A stretch of 64,000 nucleotides of DNA from Lobosporangium transversale (taxonomy: Eukaryota; Mortierellomycota; Mortierellomycetes; Mortierellales; Mortierellaceae). Numbering within the stretch: position 1 is the stretch's first letter; every line of letters starts with the position of its first letter. The notes beneath the pieces are model-generated. The model was given only the letters and a program-made list of their open reading frames with translations, was not told where the DNA came from and made no database searches. Both the position numbers and the translations under genes were made by a program. The stretch covers positions 1 through 64,000 of the forward strand of contig NW_019029060.1 in NCBI RefSeq assembly GCF_002105155.1, written 5' to 3'. Below are positions 35,029 through 45,642 of this stretch, piece by piece.

Positions 35029-36841
35029 GTCGAGTTGAGCATGCTCGTGCGTTTGTACACTGACCCCCTCCTGGAGCGCCAGTATGCATACTTAGCGAGT
35101 TCTGGATTGTCTGAATACGTTTTAGCCATGGGCTGAGATCCATAAAGGCTTCATTAGACTTCCCGACCACCCCATTAACTGTGGCGGACGAGGGGCAAAC
35201 ACTTTTTTTTATTTTTTTACAAGTCCAAACAAAATAACAAAACACTTCCCCAAACGCGTCCAGGTGAGTATAGGGCCTCGTGGGCGGATGAATGTAAACA
35301 CTTCACAAACGTGTCGAGTTGAGCATGCTCGTGCGTTTGTACACTGACCCCCTCCTGGAGCGCCAGTATGCATACTTAGCGGGTTCTGGGTGGTGTGAAT
35401 ACGTTGTAGTCATACGCTGAGACACATACACGCTTCTTTGGACCGCTGGCGGAAGAGGTGCAAACACTTCACAAATGCGTCGAGTTGAGCATGCTCGTGC
35501 GTTTGTACACTGACCCCCTCCTGGAGCGCCAGTATGCATACTTAGCGAGTTCTGGATTGTCTGAATACGTTTTAGCCATGGGCTGAGATCCATAAAGGCT
35601 TCATTAGACTTCCCGACCACCCCATTAACTGTGGCGGACGAGGGGCAAACACTTTTTTTTATTTTTTTACAAGTCCAAACAAAATAACAAAACACTTCCC
35701 CAAACGCGTCCAGGTGAGTATAGGGCCTCGTGGGCGGATGAATGTAAACACTTCACAAACGTGTCGAGTTGAGCATGCTCGTGCGTTTGTACACTGACCC
35801 CCTCCTGGAGCGCCAGTATGCATACTTAGCGGGTTCTGGGTGGTGTGAATACGTTGTAGTCATACGCTGAGACACATACACGCTTCTTTGGACCGCTGGC
35901 GGAAGAGGTGCAAACACTTCACAAATGCGTCGAGTTGAGCATGCTCGTGCGTTTGTACACTGACCCCCTCCTGGAGCGCCAGTATGCATACTTAGCGGGT
36001 TCTGGGTGGTGTGAATACGTTGTAGTCATACGCTGAGACACATACACGCTTCTTTGGACCGCTGGCGGAAGAGGTGCAAACACTTCACAAATGCGTCGAG
36101 TTGAGCATGCTCGTGCGTTTGTACACTGACCCCCTCCTGGAGCGCCAGTATGCATACTTAGCGAGTTCTGGATTGTCTGAATACGTTTTAGCCATGGGCT
36201 GAGATCCATAAAGGCTTCATTAGACTTCCCGACCACCCCATTAACTGTGGCGGACGAGGGGCAAACACTTTTTTTTATTTTTTTACAAGTCCAAACAAAA
36301 TAACAAAACACTTCCCCAAACGCGTCCAGGTGAGTATAGGGCCTCGTGGGCGGATGAATGTAAACACTTCACAAACGTGTCGAGTTGAGCATGCTCGTGC
36401 GTTTGTACACTGACCCCCTCCTGGAGCGCCAGTATGCATACTTAGCGGGTTCTGGGTGGTGTGAATACGTTGTAGTCATACGCTGAGACACATACACGCT
36501 TCTTTGGACCGCTGGCGGAAGAGGTGCAAACACTTCACAAATGCGTCGAGTTGAGCATGCTCGTGCGTTTGTACACTGACCCCCTCCTGGAGCGCCAGTA
36601 TGCATACTTAGCGAGTTCTGGATTGTCTGAATACGTTTTAGCCATGGGCTGAGATCCATAAAGGCTTCATTAGACTTCCCGACCACCCCATTAACTGTGG
36701 CGGACGAGGGGCAAACACTTTTTTTTATTTTTTTACAAGTCCAAACAAAATAACAAAACACTTCCCCAAACGCGTCCAGGTGAGTATAGGGCCTCGTGGG
36801 CGGATGAATGTAAACACTTCACAAACGTGTCGAGTTGAGCA

Positions 36842-38305
36842 CAGTGCTCCTAATCGGTACATTCGATTCAATACACCTTCGAACCGAAATTGAATTGACC
36901 AAGGTAAGGTTCATATCGAATCGAAACCGAATGAATATATATTGTCGAAACCGAATCGAATGTGTCGAATATTCGATGCATTCGGTAAACCGAATCATTC
37001 GGTGCCTCGATTGTACCGATTCAATTCATTTGATATACCGAGTCATTCGGTACATTGATAAACCGATTAAAATTTTTATAAATTTTTTCTCACGGCACTC
37101 TTAATCAAAATGTGGATTTTAATCGTGGATTAAGAAAAATATTACCATGAAGATAAGGTTAAAACACATGTTTATAGAAAATAAAGCCTAACAACGAGTG
37201 CGAGATATCTGGTGCGTTATACTTAAATACTCAACTGCGGCATCAGGACAACAAATGTGTTTGCATTCGCTTCAGTTCGCCTCATTTCCTTTCCTTTTCC
37301 TTTTTTTTTTTTTTTTTCTCTCTTTTCCTTTTCATGCATTATCTCAATTCAGCCCAAAACATCTCTTAAAATGAGTAAACGACGTCGTCGAATTATCGAG
37401 GAGGAAGAAGAAGAAGTATATATTGAATACATTTGCCATATTACTTTGTATTAAGAAAAGAAGGAAAAAATTTAACCTTAATGTTTAAATTAATACCTCC
37501 ATTGCAATTTTATCATACATGAACTTAAGGTTTATGACGTTGGTAACACTTCTATGTCTGCCAGCTTTGACGCACCTGACAACGATATGGATATGGAGAG
37601 CGTGATGAGCGGCAGCGTGATGAATGAGAGCTTAGTGACGAGGAACGTGGGAAGCTCCAGCGTGGCAAGCAGCACGGCGATCAATGGAAGCTGGGCGTGG
37701 TCACTGAAGAACAAGTGGGCCGAGCGTGTTAAAACTAAGAGTGGCTCTGGTATGCGCTGCTGTTACCCTAGCTGCGGGAAAACCTTTGGTTCATCGAATA
37801 TGTCAACTTCAGGGGTCATCCAGCATCTGTGGCGAGTACATCGCATCACTAAAGATAGCAATGCCAATGATGGCAGTCTCTCCAAGCACAAGGCCCGATG
37901 GACAAGATGCTTAATTCATTTTCTCAGCCAAAAGTATTTGACCCTACGAGATTTGACGAATTGCTTGTCCGATTCGTTATCACAACAAAACAGCCATTTA
38001 CGATTGTCAAAAGCACTGCTCTCCAGGAGCTTCTAGTCCATGCTACAATGGCTACAGCATCTCAAGTAAAGCTACCGTCTGATGACACCATGGCAACCAA
38101 GGTAAAACTATTATTACTATGATTATGATTATTATTATTATTATTATTACTCTTCAATTATTATTTTTTTTTTATAGCAAACATCAGCCAAACACTGACA
38201 AAAAGATGGATTAAAAATAGGCTAAGCTAAAATACCAATACATGGAGCATCAAGTCATAAGCTTATTTGAGGATATTAACAAGGTATCACTGACCGTTGA
38301 TGGCT
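36842..38305 (+). mobile_element. hAT element E1, 5' portion
   Basis: Starts CAGTGCTCCTAATCGGTAC directly after satellite sequence. A 490-bp leader rich in CGAAT/ATTCG words is almost identical to 45643-46130 (E2). It encodes a BED-finger transposase N-terminus and is truncated on the right, where family C sequence (C2) begins. No matching right end or target duplication was found. Confidence 0.78.
37371..38181 (+). pseudogene. hAT transposase N-terminal part with BED zinc finger (E1)
   Basis: Exon 1 is 37371-37415 (MSKRRRR then an acidic run). The intron 37416-37529 is followed by exon 2 from 37530 with the frame kept. The BED finger reads WAWSLKNKWAE, then CCYPSCGKTF and an HLWRVH pair (Cys2-His-His type). 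A single-base frameshift around 37885-37897 precedes MDKMLNSFSQPKVFD, and the frame runs to a donor at 38101. An acceptor near 38178 leads into a few codons, then stop and truncation. The catalytic domain is absent here. BED-hAT identity is firm; activity is excluded. Confidence 0.8.
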
Positions 38306-39365
38306 GAGTAGTTTGATGTAAAGTTGTGCGTCCATATTATTGTCAATCTTTGCAATGTATCCAGGCCCGTACCATGAGAAACATGGCCACACTTTAAGAT
38401 TACCACCCACAAACTTGACAGTGCCATGCACCGACCCGCCGGAGTGTCGTCCCAGATCCACTGTACGCCATCAGAACAGATTCGGTTTATTTTCGATTCA
38501 TCTGACCAAATAACCTTTTTCCAATCTTCCAGAGTCCATTCCTTATACTTGTTGAGAAAATGCAAACGGGCTTTAATATGTCTTCGCCGTAGAGCTGGCC
38601 TACGTACACGCCTCTTTGCTGTCAATCCTAACTCCTTGAGCCGTCGTCTAACGGTGGTCTCAGAAACAGCCGCTGGTATGAGCTGGTTGGCTCTGACGGT
38701 GGCCTCAACTGCAGATTTGAGTGTACCTCGTTTCATGTTCACCTTAAGTTACTGCATGATATCTCTAGGCACTTTCCTTGGTCGACCGCCTTTATTGACT
38801 GGCATATACTCTTTATTCTTTGCATAGATCTTGTTGGCCGTCCATTGTGATATACCGACACTAGCAGCAGCTTCTCTAGCAGTGCTCCTATTCGGTTTAA
38901 AATTTTGTCAATTGATATTTATTTTTTTAATCTGAAACATCATAATTGACAAAATTTTAAACCGAATAAGGAGCACTGTTCTCTAGTAGATATGCCTGCC
39001 ATCATTAACCTCCTGGCTTCGTTGACTTTCCTTTGTGGAGTGGGTCTCATATTCTGTGAAGGTGTAGTTAAGAGAGAGTTAAGCAAGTGTTCATAAAGGA
39101 AAGAGAGAAAGTCCTTCTTTTATTTGCATTTAATGACGACCAGATGTTGTCATGGGCAATATTTGAGACCACATGCAAAACTGAAAGAGAGACCTGCATG
39201 AACAAAAAAGTCATTAACTTTCTAAATGAGACAAGCTACTGCCACAGCGCATAACTATGACGTAGAAGAAGACAGGAGCTTTATTAAACCAAAGTGTGAG
39301 TGGTGTATGCATATACGGTTTCTAGGAATGAGAAAAAGAAATGGGACATGGGAATGGAAATATTG
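38306..39365 (-). mobile_element. Tc1-like family C relic C2
   Basis: Minus-strand transposase (38306-38742 plus N-terminal remnants to about 39050) and leader/TIR to about 39365. It lacks the C-terminal third and has a small deletion after IWDDTP. It was interrupted by the MITE at 38880-38978 and ends next to D1. At the site where C1 has a TGA, C2 has a Gly codon. Confidence 0.82.
38880..38978. mobile_element. hAT MITE, 99 bp, with perfect 8-bp TSD
   Basis: CAGTGCTCCTATTCGG at one end and its complement at the other. TTCTCTAG is duplicated at 38872-38879 and 38979-38986. It is inserted in the C2 transposase, and C1 shows the empty site. Confidence 0.93.
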
Positions 39366-39367
39366 TA

Positions 39368-40970
39368 TAGTGCGTGCCAAAACTGATGCAATAAATTGCA
39401 TTTTTCAACATTCATTCCTCATTCTCCTTCTTCCTCTTTATGATCTTCCCTGCCACCACCGTTTCTCATTCTCATTTGTCTCACCTCCATGGAGTCTCAT
39501 CGTCATCGCCATCAGTGGCCTAATTAGCATTTAATTGCAATTTGCTTTCAGCATCTCATTGCATCTATTATGGCAATTAACAACTTCTTGTTTTTATTTA
39601 TTCCTGTTACTTCTCCTTTCCCCTAACGATGTTCCCTCCTTTAGCCTTATATAACTCCCTCATCCTCTTCGGCATACCGCAGTATAGTTTGTGTAAGAAT
39701 TCAGGAGGGATATGTGTCCATACGTCTTGGACTCTCTCCCAGAGATCCTCCATATTCTTTGCCTTGTCTGGATAATGATCCAACTGCACCTTCATGTATA
39801 CCCATATGTTTTCTATTGGGTTGATGTCAGGAGAGTTTGCTGGCCATTCCATGAGAGGTATCTTAGACTTTTGGATATAGGTCATTGCTATTCTTCCGGT
39901 ATGAATCCTAGCATTGTCCTGCTGAAATATAAATTTGTCCTTATCCATCAAGTAGTAATCCCTGGACTTAAAGATATAATCCTTGAGAACGTCGACGTAT
40001 GTTACCGAATCCACCTTCTCTTGGAGCCAGCAGCCATCGCCTGGTCCGTAGTAAGTTATACAACCCCAGAACATCATTTTCCCTCCGCCACCTTGCCTTG
40101 TCTTTTTGATATGATGTGCTCGTAGAGTTTTATCCCATCGATGCTTGTAGTAGTACTTTCTTCCGCAGGACCCAACTCTGCTAAAGATGGTCTCATCTGA
40201 GAACATGACGTTCTTCCAGTCTTCTAGAGTCCAGTCCAAGTGATCCTTTGCAAAATTATATCGAGCATAGATTTGCTTCTTCGTCAGATCAGGCTGCTTC
40301 TGTTTTACATATGCCCCCATATCATCCTGCATAAGGAACCTCCTGATGCTCGATTTACTAACCTGCACTCCTTCCCTCAATTGAACAAGTTGTTGGCCAT
40401 CTTTTAGGGTCTCCAATACACCCATGTCAAAAAATCTTGATAAAAGCTGTTTCGTTTTCTTAGTAACTTTGCAGGGTCGGCCCCCTCTCAGCACTGGAAT
40501 ACTTTCTTTGCCTCTTTTCCTAATCCTTTGAGCTGAGGTAACAGATATCCCTAAACTCTTTGACACTTCTCTGGAAGACTTTCCCTGATGAAGTAGAGCA
40601 GTTGCATTTTGGATAGTTGATTTGGATAATGATTTCATGTTATGATAAAGATATGGCAGATATGTAGAGTGTCGCTTGGTGTATCAGTGGTGATGGTGCT
40701 ATAAAGAAAGAATAAAGAATAAGAAAGAAGTAAGGGATGGACAAACCTGACATGTACTTTTTACCAAAACTGATGCAATGAGACATGACTATACAAATGG
40801 CGATTATTCGCTAATTGCGTCATTGATGAGAACAGCGATGACAGTCTACGAAGGTGAGACAAATGAGAATGAGAAGCGGTGATGGTAGGGAAGATCATTA
40901 GAAAGGAAAAGGAGAATGAGGAATGAATGTTAAAAAATGCAAATTATTGCATCAGTTTTGGCACGCACCA
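39368..40970 (-). mobile_element. Tc1-like element, family D copy D1 (1603 bp, intact)
   Basis: Terminal repeats TAGTGCGTGCCAAAACTGAT and the complement of TGGTGCGTGCCAAAACTGAT, flanked by TA (39366-39367, 40971-40972). Inner inverted repeats extend a further 150-200 bp. By eye identical to D2 in the opposite orientation. Confidence 0.93.
39607..40638 (-). CDS. Tc1/mariner transposase, family D (343 aa, intact)
   Basis: Nuclear cut-and-paste transposase. Helix-turn-helix at residues about 8-60 (LHQGKSSREVSKSLGISVTS, then GGRPCK) and a second DNA-binding helical region to about 110. Catalytic triad D148 (MFSDET), D241 (QQDNAR), E276 (NPIEN), DD34E type. WGCITYYGPGD precedes the second Asp. 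Full length for the family with no stop or frameshift; Met at 40638 gives a typical N-terminus (MKSLSKST). The protein is identical to that of D2, so the element may have moved recently and may still be active. Confidence 0.93.
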   Translation of the reverse strand: MKSLSKSTIQNATALLHQGKSSREVSKSLGISVTSAQRIRKRGKESIPVLRGGRPCKVTKKTKQLLSRFFDMGVLETLKDGQQLVQLREGVQVSKSSIRRFLMQDDMGAYVKQKQPDLTKKQIYARYNFAKDHLDWTLEDWKNVMFSDETIFSRVGSCGRKYYYKHRWDKTLRAHHIKKTRQGGGGKMMFWGCITYYGPGDGCWLQEKVDSVTYVDVLKDYIFKSRDYYLMDKDKFIFQQDNARIHTGRIAMTYIQKSKIPLMEWPANSPDINPIENIWVYMKVQLDHYPDKAKNMEDLWERVQDVWTHIPPEFLHKLYCGMPKRMRELYKAKGGNIVRGKEK

Positions 40971-40972
40971 TA

Positions 40973-41195
40973 AATAGTAACAATCAAAGTTGATCTTAGG
41001 TGGAATCGAAGGTCAAAGGATACTTTATTTGGCTATAACGTAGTGGACTATTTATACTGATAATTGATAGGGTTGGGGCTTGGTGTCTTGGCACTTGGGC
41101 TTGGCGTCTTGGCGCCTGGGGTGCGCGTGATAGTTGAGCCCTCCTCAAAGGTTTGAGTTCAGTATTGTATAACACGTTTGCATCCTTCCCGTCGA
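40973..41195 (-). repeat. Probable LTR (3' LTR, truncated)
   Basis: On the minus strand a purine block (GGGAAGGA) is followed by TGCAAACGTG, then a TATA box (AGTATAAATAG near 41057) and AATAAA about 40 bp further on, the arrangement of U3-R in an LTR. The end is lost at D1. No second copy is in the window, so LTR status is unproven. Confidence 0.45.
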
Positions 41196-41466
41196 AAATG
41201 AAGGAGATCATAAATCGAAGAAGAAAAGAGAAAAAAAAAATTGATGGAGATAAAGGAAACGAAGAGAAGAGAGGAGAAATAAATAAAATAATAAATAAAA
41301 AAAAATTGATGTGGTGATGTCTGATTGGTTAAAATTACCGGTCATGCGGTTCATGCAGATCATGTGGATGAGGATGGGTGAATGAATGGCGATGGAGTTG
41401 GTGAGTTCATGTTGCATTCTTTCCTCATTCCTCTTTGCTTATTTCAAAAAAAAGAAAAAAGTCTCC

Positions 41467-42113
41467 ATGATGTCTTCACGCAAGGCTTCTCATCCAATGC
41501 CACCGCGTAAAGGTCGTGCTCCTTCTGGTGGCGTGTTTTCTGAAGTTGTATTGACACAGCGGTCGGCGGTACCAAGCTCCCAGGGTTCTTCAGATGACCC
41601 TGACGCCACACAGCCTTATTCTGTGCCTCAGGAGGAAGAGCTAGATACGAGGTTGGAATTGTCTCCACGTCTTTCACCTGTAATCTTGGGGCGGATGCTA
41701 CCGAAGGAGGAGTATCCTGAGGTGGGCGATTCGCCAACTGTGAGGGAAGCCAGAGATCATGTGGAGTCGAGTACTTCAGCGACGTCGGGAGTGGAGGGGG
41801 CTGGGGTCCGTTTGGCTTCTGTAAGTTCGACGAGTGACAATGCACAGTGGGAAGCTGTTGATGGAGAGGATGGTCCTGAGGAGCCGGAGAGGCGACGGAA
41901 GGGGAGTCGTCATGAGGGACCGAGGCTTTCAATGATAAGAGAGTGTTCTTCGCTGATAGCGTTTGAGTTTCGTGCATTGCAGACCCAGGATGTGAGTGTA
42001 GAAGAGCGAGCACGGGAACGTCGTCGATTGATGGAGGAAATGGCGGTTGTTACCATGCTGGAGTGGGCAGAGAAGGGAGGTAAAAAGAAGAGAGGAAGAG
42101 AGGAAAGGAGATA
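41467..42113 (+). CDS. Hypothetical acidic protein, ORF antisense to the Ty3 element
   Basis: Start at 41467 (MMSSRKAS). Without element B1 the frame would end at a TAG formed at 42111-42113 plus the following base, giving about 215 aa; B1 landed exactly at that codon. Ser/Pro/Glu-rich and disordered-looking for the first two-thirds. It is followed by a helical segment (SMIRECSSLIAFEFRALQ) and a basic end (KKKRGREERR). A 189-aa frame on the other strand exists but has less protein-like composition. It lies between pol and the probable LTR, where some retrotransposons carry extra ORFs, but this could also be gag of another element. Confidence 0.45.
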
Positions 42114-43727
42114 CAGTGGCTTCCAATATTGTCCAAGTGTTTCATTCTTCCAAAGGAAAACTATAAGTGTTCGACAGTGAGCAGCGCTTGTGCCCTTGGA
42201 TCCTAGATGGGAGCAACCTGGAAGACATACTTTATTTGCTCAAAACCTATTAGCGCTCCTGCTTGTTTCTGATAGCTTTTCACTACTTTGAAATTTTCCT
42301 CTCATTTGGACAATTTTTTAACCATCGTTTTTTTTCACCTATCAAAACCTCGTATTGCCCCCTTTCGCCCTTATGACTGCTAACATCCGCTCAGGCATAC
42401 TTCTTATCAAATTGCGGCAGACCTCCTTCGGTGTCTCCTCCTCCCATATCTGGCTCACTCTTTCCCAGAGTTCCAGCATGCCTTCTGGAATGGTCCCATG
42501 TTCGCGAATTTTTTTTTTAAATGATCCCACAAATGCTCAATAGGGTTTAGGTCTGGTGAATTGGCAGGCCATGTCAGTATTCTACCTGACGCTCTTGTCA
42601 ACCCAATAGAGGCAAGGTAGGTTGTGACTCTCTTAGCCGTATGCTTAGAATCATTGTCTTGTTGGAAGATAAATTGCTCTGGATCAATGTTGTACCAATC
42701 CACAGTATTCAATAACTCGTCCTGGAGGATACGAATATACAGCTCGGAGTCCAGCGTGGAGTCGATCTTGGCCAAGTAGCCTGGCCCATCCCACGTCATG
42801 CAGCCCCAAACCATGATCGAACCACCACCATGTTTGACTGTGGGCGAAACTAACTTTGGGTCAATATCGGCCGCCTTCACTTTTGGTTCTTTATTTGTTT
42901 CCACCCAAACATAGCGCATGCCATCAGAAGATATCCTACAAATTTTGGACTCATCGGACCAAGTTACTCGCTTCCAATCAGCTTCGGTCCAGTCTTTGTG
43001 CTGGAGAGCAAAGTCCAGTCGAGCTTTCTTTTGACGTTTTGTTAGCCTAGGCTTCTTGACGGCTTTTTTAGCTTCCATGCCTATATCTCTCAGCGCCCGA
43101 CGCACCGTATTAGCTGACACTGGATCTTCGTTCTCATCGTTATAGAGTCTGGTAGCATGGACAGCTGATGAGACTACACCACGGTGAAGCAACAATCGAA
43201 TATAATATGCATTCCGGTAATCGAACTTCCGTGGCCGACCAGCTCTACTTTTACTCCTGGCAGGCCCTAATGCCTTGGAGATATTATGGACTGAGGACTG
43301 GATATGCCTACTTCTGTGGCAACCTGACGGATGGACTTGTGTTGCTCGAGTAAATGGAGAGCATCCTCAACAACGGAAGCTTTGATTGGCTTCATCTTTG
43401 GAGTGTTTAGAAAGAGTAACGTAGACTCCTAGAAGAGTGTAGGTGAAGAGTATCTACTCAAGTGTGTGGGAGATAATTTGAAAAAAATTCAGCAAAGGTG
43501 CGTAAAATAAGTGATGGTTATATAATTGTCCAAATGAGATTAAATACTTTTGTCAATGAAAAACCATGGTGAATGAGACTAGAGATATTTTAAACTGAAC
43601 CAGTCCACGTATCATTGGCATACTTGTTTACTCTGATAAAAATAAAAGTGCAAGCAACCATCGCTACTATTCTAATCAAGACGGAAAACATGAGCGTGGA
43701 ACATTTGGACAAATTTGGAAGCCACTG
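42114..43727 (-). mobile_element. Tc1-like element, family B copy B1 (1614 bp)
   Basis: Ends CAGTGGCTTCCAATATTGTC at 42114 and its imperfect complement ending at 43727, with TA at 42112-42113 and 43728-43729. It is the complete reference copy for the split element B0. Confidence 0.92.
42342..43395 (-). pseudogene. Tc1/mariner transposase, family B, two frameshifts
   Basis: Start at 43395 (MKPIKASVVEDAL). A first frameshift near 43285-43300 follows VGISSPQS. The main frame (43195-42455) has GRPRKFD upstream, then WSDES, QQDNDS and NPIEH. A second frameshift in the T9/A9 run near 42510-42518 leads to the C-terminal frame (42530-42342), ending KGGNTRF. The spacing between the second Asp and the Glu is 39 residues, as in family C. 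One or both frameshifts lie in or near simple sequence and could be consensus errors. Confidence 0.85.
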
Positions 43728-43815
43728 TAGTAAAAGAAGAAAGGAGAGAAAAGAATAAAAAGAAGAAAAATAAAGAACAAGAAAAAAAAAGAAACAGAGG
43801 AAAATAATTTTGGTG

Positions 43816-44901
43816 TTACTGTTGCATTTTTTGAAATTCCTCCAGTGCTTCTTTTGCATTAACTAGTGAGGATCTCCGTTCCCATGTTGCTTCTTCGTCA
43901 GGATATCCCTTCCATTTCACGAGCCACTTGGGGGTCCTGCCAAATAGTTTGTAATCCAGAATCTTTTCCACTTCATATTCTTCTTCGCCATCGATTAAAT
44001 CTGGTGGGGGTCTGGCAGTTGCTCGTTCGCCGAAATTCTCCGGGGATTCGTGATAATGTCGTAATAAATCTGTATTGAAGACAGGGTGTTGTTTCATGTT
44101 CGGAGGTAGCTCGAGCTTGTACGCGTTATCGTTGATCTTCTCTATGATTTTGAATGGTCCAATGAATTTTGGTTCTAACTTTTTGGAGGGTCGGTTTGCG
44201 TGAGCTGCGACAGTGATATGCTCCGTACTCAGTAAGACACTATCGCCTACAGTGAACCTGGCGGGTGACCGTGCTTTATCTGCTTGGCGTTTTTGGATGT
44301 CCTGAGCTGTCGCTATTGCGTCTTGTGCTTGCGCCAACGCAGAGGCTTGAGTGGAAATGAAGGTAGAGATAGCCGGTACATCTGTTGTTGGTGGTTTCAA
44401 GAGGGATGATGGGACAATGGGATGATGACCGTGGTTTAGGAAAAAGGGGGAAAACCCTGTGGAGGGGTTGACGGAGTTGTTGTATGCAAATTCCATCATT
44501 GGTAAGAGCAAGTCCCAGTCATTCTGTTTGTACGAGACATAAGATCGTAGCATTTCCTCCAGGGTCCTGTTGGCTCGCTCCGTCTGTCCGTCTGTCTGAG
44601 GATGGAATGCTGTAGACATATGGAGTTTAGTTCCCATGAGCTTCATCAATGTGGTCCAGAAGTGTCCCGTGAATCTTGAGTCTCTGTCCGATACAATAGC
44701 TCGTGGCATGCCATGGAGTCGGAAGACATTATTGAAGAAGAGTCGCGCGATATCTGAAGCAGTGTCCGTTGTATGGCTAGGGCAGAAGTGGACTTGTTTG
44801 GATAACTTGTCTACGAATACAGTTATGGCATTGAACCCTCGGTTCGTCTTGGGTAAAGGGCCAATGAAGTCCATGGTAACAGTTTCCCATCGTTCAAGAG
44901 G
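43816..44901 (-). pseudogene. Ty3 retrotransposon integrase with C-terminal chromodomain (5'-truncated)
   Basis: Integrase core: MDFIGPLP (first Asp), VSDRDSRFTG (second Asp), HPQTDGQTERANR (Glu 36 residues later, DD35E). A GPF-like GPFKIIEKI follows. The C-terminal chromodomain reads EYEVEKILDYK, WLVKWKGY and WERR and would target insertion to modified histones. The frame is intact to the stop at 43816, but everything upstream of PLERWETV is lost where element A2 begins (44902); the first residues of the open frame (MMTTV) are A2 sequence. It is the last part of pol only. Confidence 0.9.
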
Positions 44902-44903
44902 TA

Positions 44904-45642
44904 CAGTGGTCATCAAAAGTCATTCAATGAATTAGGAATTTCGACATTCTCATTCCTTTCTCCAATTTGATCTTGCTTGTCACTAATGAAACTTACGTAG
45001 CGAGTTCGACCATCGACAATGTCACTCCTACTACAATGTCAATGAGCTCCTGTTGCTAATTGAAAATTTAGATGAATGCCGATTATTGGCATCTCATTGA
45101 ATGACATTTGAAGAAAATCAGGAGCTTTGCTTTATTTGTTTTTTTTTCTGTTCTTCAGTAATGTGTACGACCTCCTTTCTTGCGATGTAGCTCCTCTACC
45201 CTTCGTGGCATACTTTCATATAGCTCATCAAGGAAGTCAGGTGGAATAGATGTCCAGATATCCTGTAGTCTTTCCCATAGTTCATCCAGATCCTTTGGTA
45301 CCTTCTCATATCCCTTGAGCCGATGATCCATGTAGGCCCATACATTCTCGATAGGGTTGAGGTCAGGAAAATTTGGAGGCTACTCCAAAGTGGTAATGTG
45401 TGACTTAATAAAGAACTCTTTAACCATCCTACTCGAATGAACACTTGCATTGTCCTGCTGAAAAATTGACTTTTCAGGGTCCTGGCCATACCACTTCCAT
45501 GAGCCGAGGACATAATCTTGTAGAACATCAACATATAAAGAGGAATCAACCGTGACAGGGATCCTGCAACCATCGCCTACACCATGATAAGTGATACAGC
45601 CCCACCACATAAGTTTGTTATGTGCTCCCCTTGATCTCTCTC
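44904..45642 (-). mobile_element. Tc1-like family A copy A2, truncated
   Basis: Begins CAGTGGTCATCAAAAGTCAT at 44904 after TA, inside the Ty3 pol. It carries the minus-strand transposase C-terminal half, including QQDNAS. The expected Trp after TTLE is a TAG (near 45380) and the tail is in another frame or follows this stop. It ends at 45642 where hAT E2 starts; the other half of A2 is not found. Confidence 0.87.

Larger units (their letters stand above)
15249..36841. repeat. Tandem satellite array of two interspersed unit types (166 and 284 bp)
   Basis: About 103 head-to-tail units over 21.6 kb: about 65 short (166 bp) and 38 long (284 bp). All share a core of about 70 bp starting GTCGAGTTGAGCATGCTC and ending CAGTATGCATACTTAGCG; the units differ in the spacer that follows. 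Short units occur in runs of 0 to 6 between long ones, most often 1 or 2, giving periods of 450, 616, 782, 948 and 1279 bp. Units are nearly identical apart from rare point changes and three eroded patches. Neither 166 nor 284 is a multiple of 3, so the recurrent 78- and 130-aa minus-strand frames are a by-product. The right edge is cut by hAT element E1 at 36842. Function unknown (centromeric, subtelomeric or heterochromatic are all possible). Confidence 0.97.
40973..44901 (-). mobile_element. Ty3-type (chromovirus) LTR retrotransposon remnant
   Basis: On the minus strand: integrase and chromodomain (44901-43816), a pyrimidine-rich stretch, a region with an ORF on the opposite strand, then an LTR-like end (about 41195-40973). 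Element B1 is nested in it (42114-43727), A2 cuts its upstream side at 44902, and D1 cuts the LTR. Gag, protease, RT and RNase H are missing. The link between pol and LTR is inferred from order and orientation. Confidence 0.6.

Noticed and set aside
15588-36761. Repeated 78- and 130-aa open frames on the minus strand of the satellite, suggesting a repetitive protein gene
   Set aside because: Unit lengths (166, 284) are not multiples of 3, frames end inside each unit, codon composition is unremarkable and no splice logic links them. They are by-products of the repeat.
15249-36841. CRISPR-like array (conserved repeat with alternating spacers)
   Set aside because: The spacers are themselves only two repeated sequences, unit size is far larger than CRISPR, and the genome is eukaryotic.
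15249-36841. Centromere or ribosomal DNA spacer
   Set aside because: No rRNA sequence is seen and there is no independent evidence for centromere function; left as an open possibility only.
41444-42013. 189-aa frame on the minus strand opposite the acidic ORF
   Set aside because: His/Pro/Leu-rich shadow composition; the plus-strand frame looks more protein-like.
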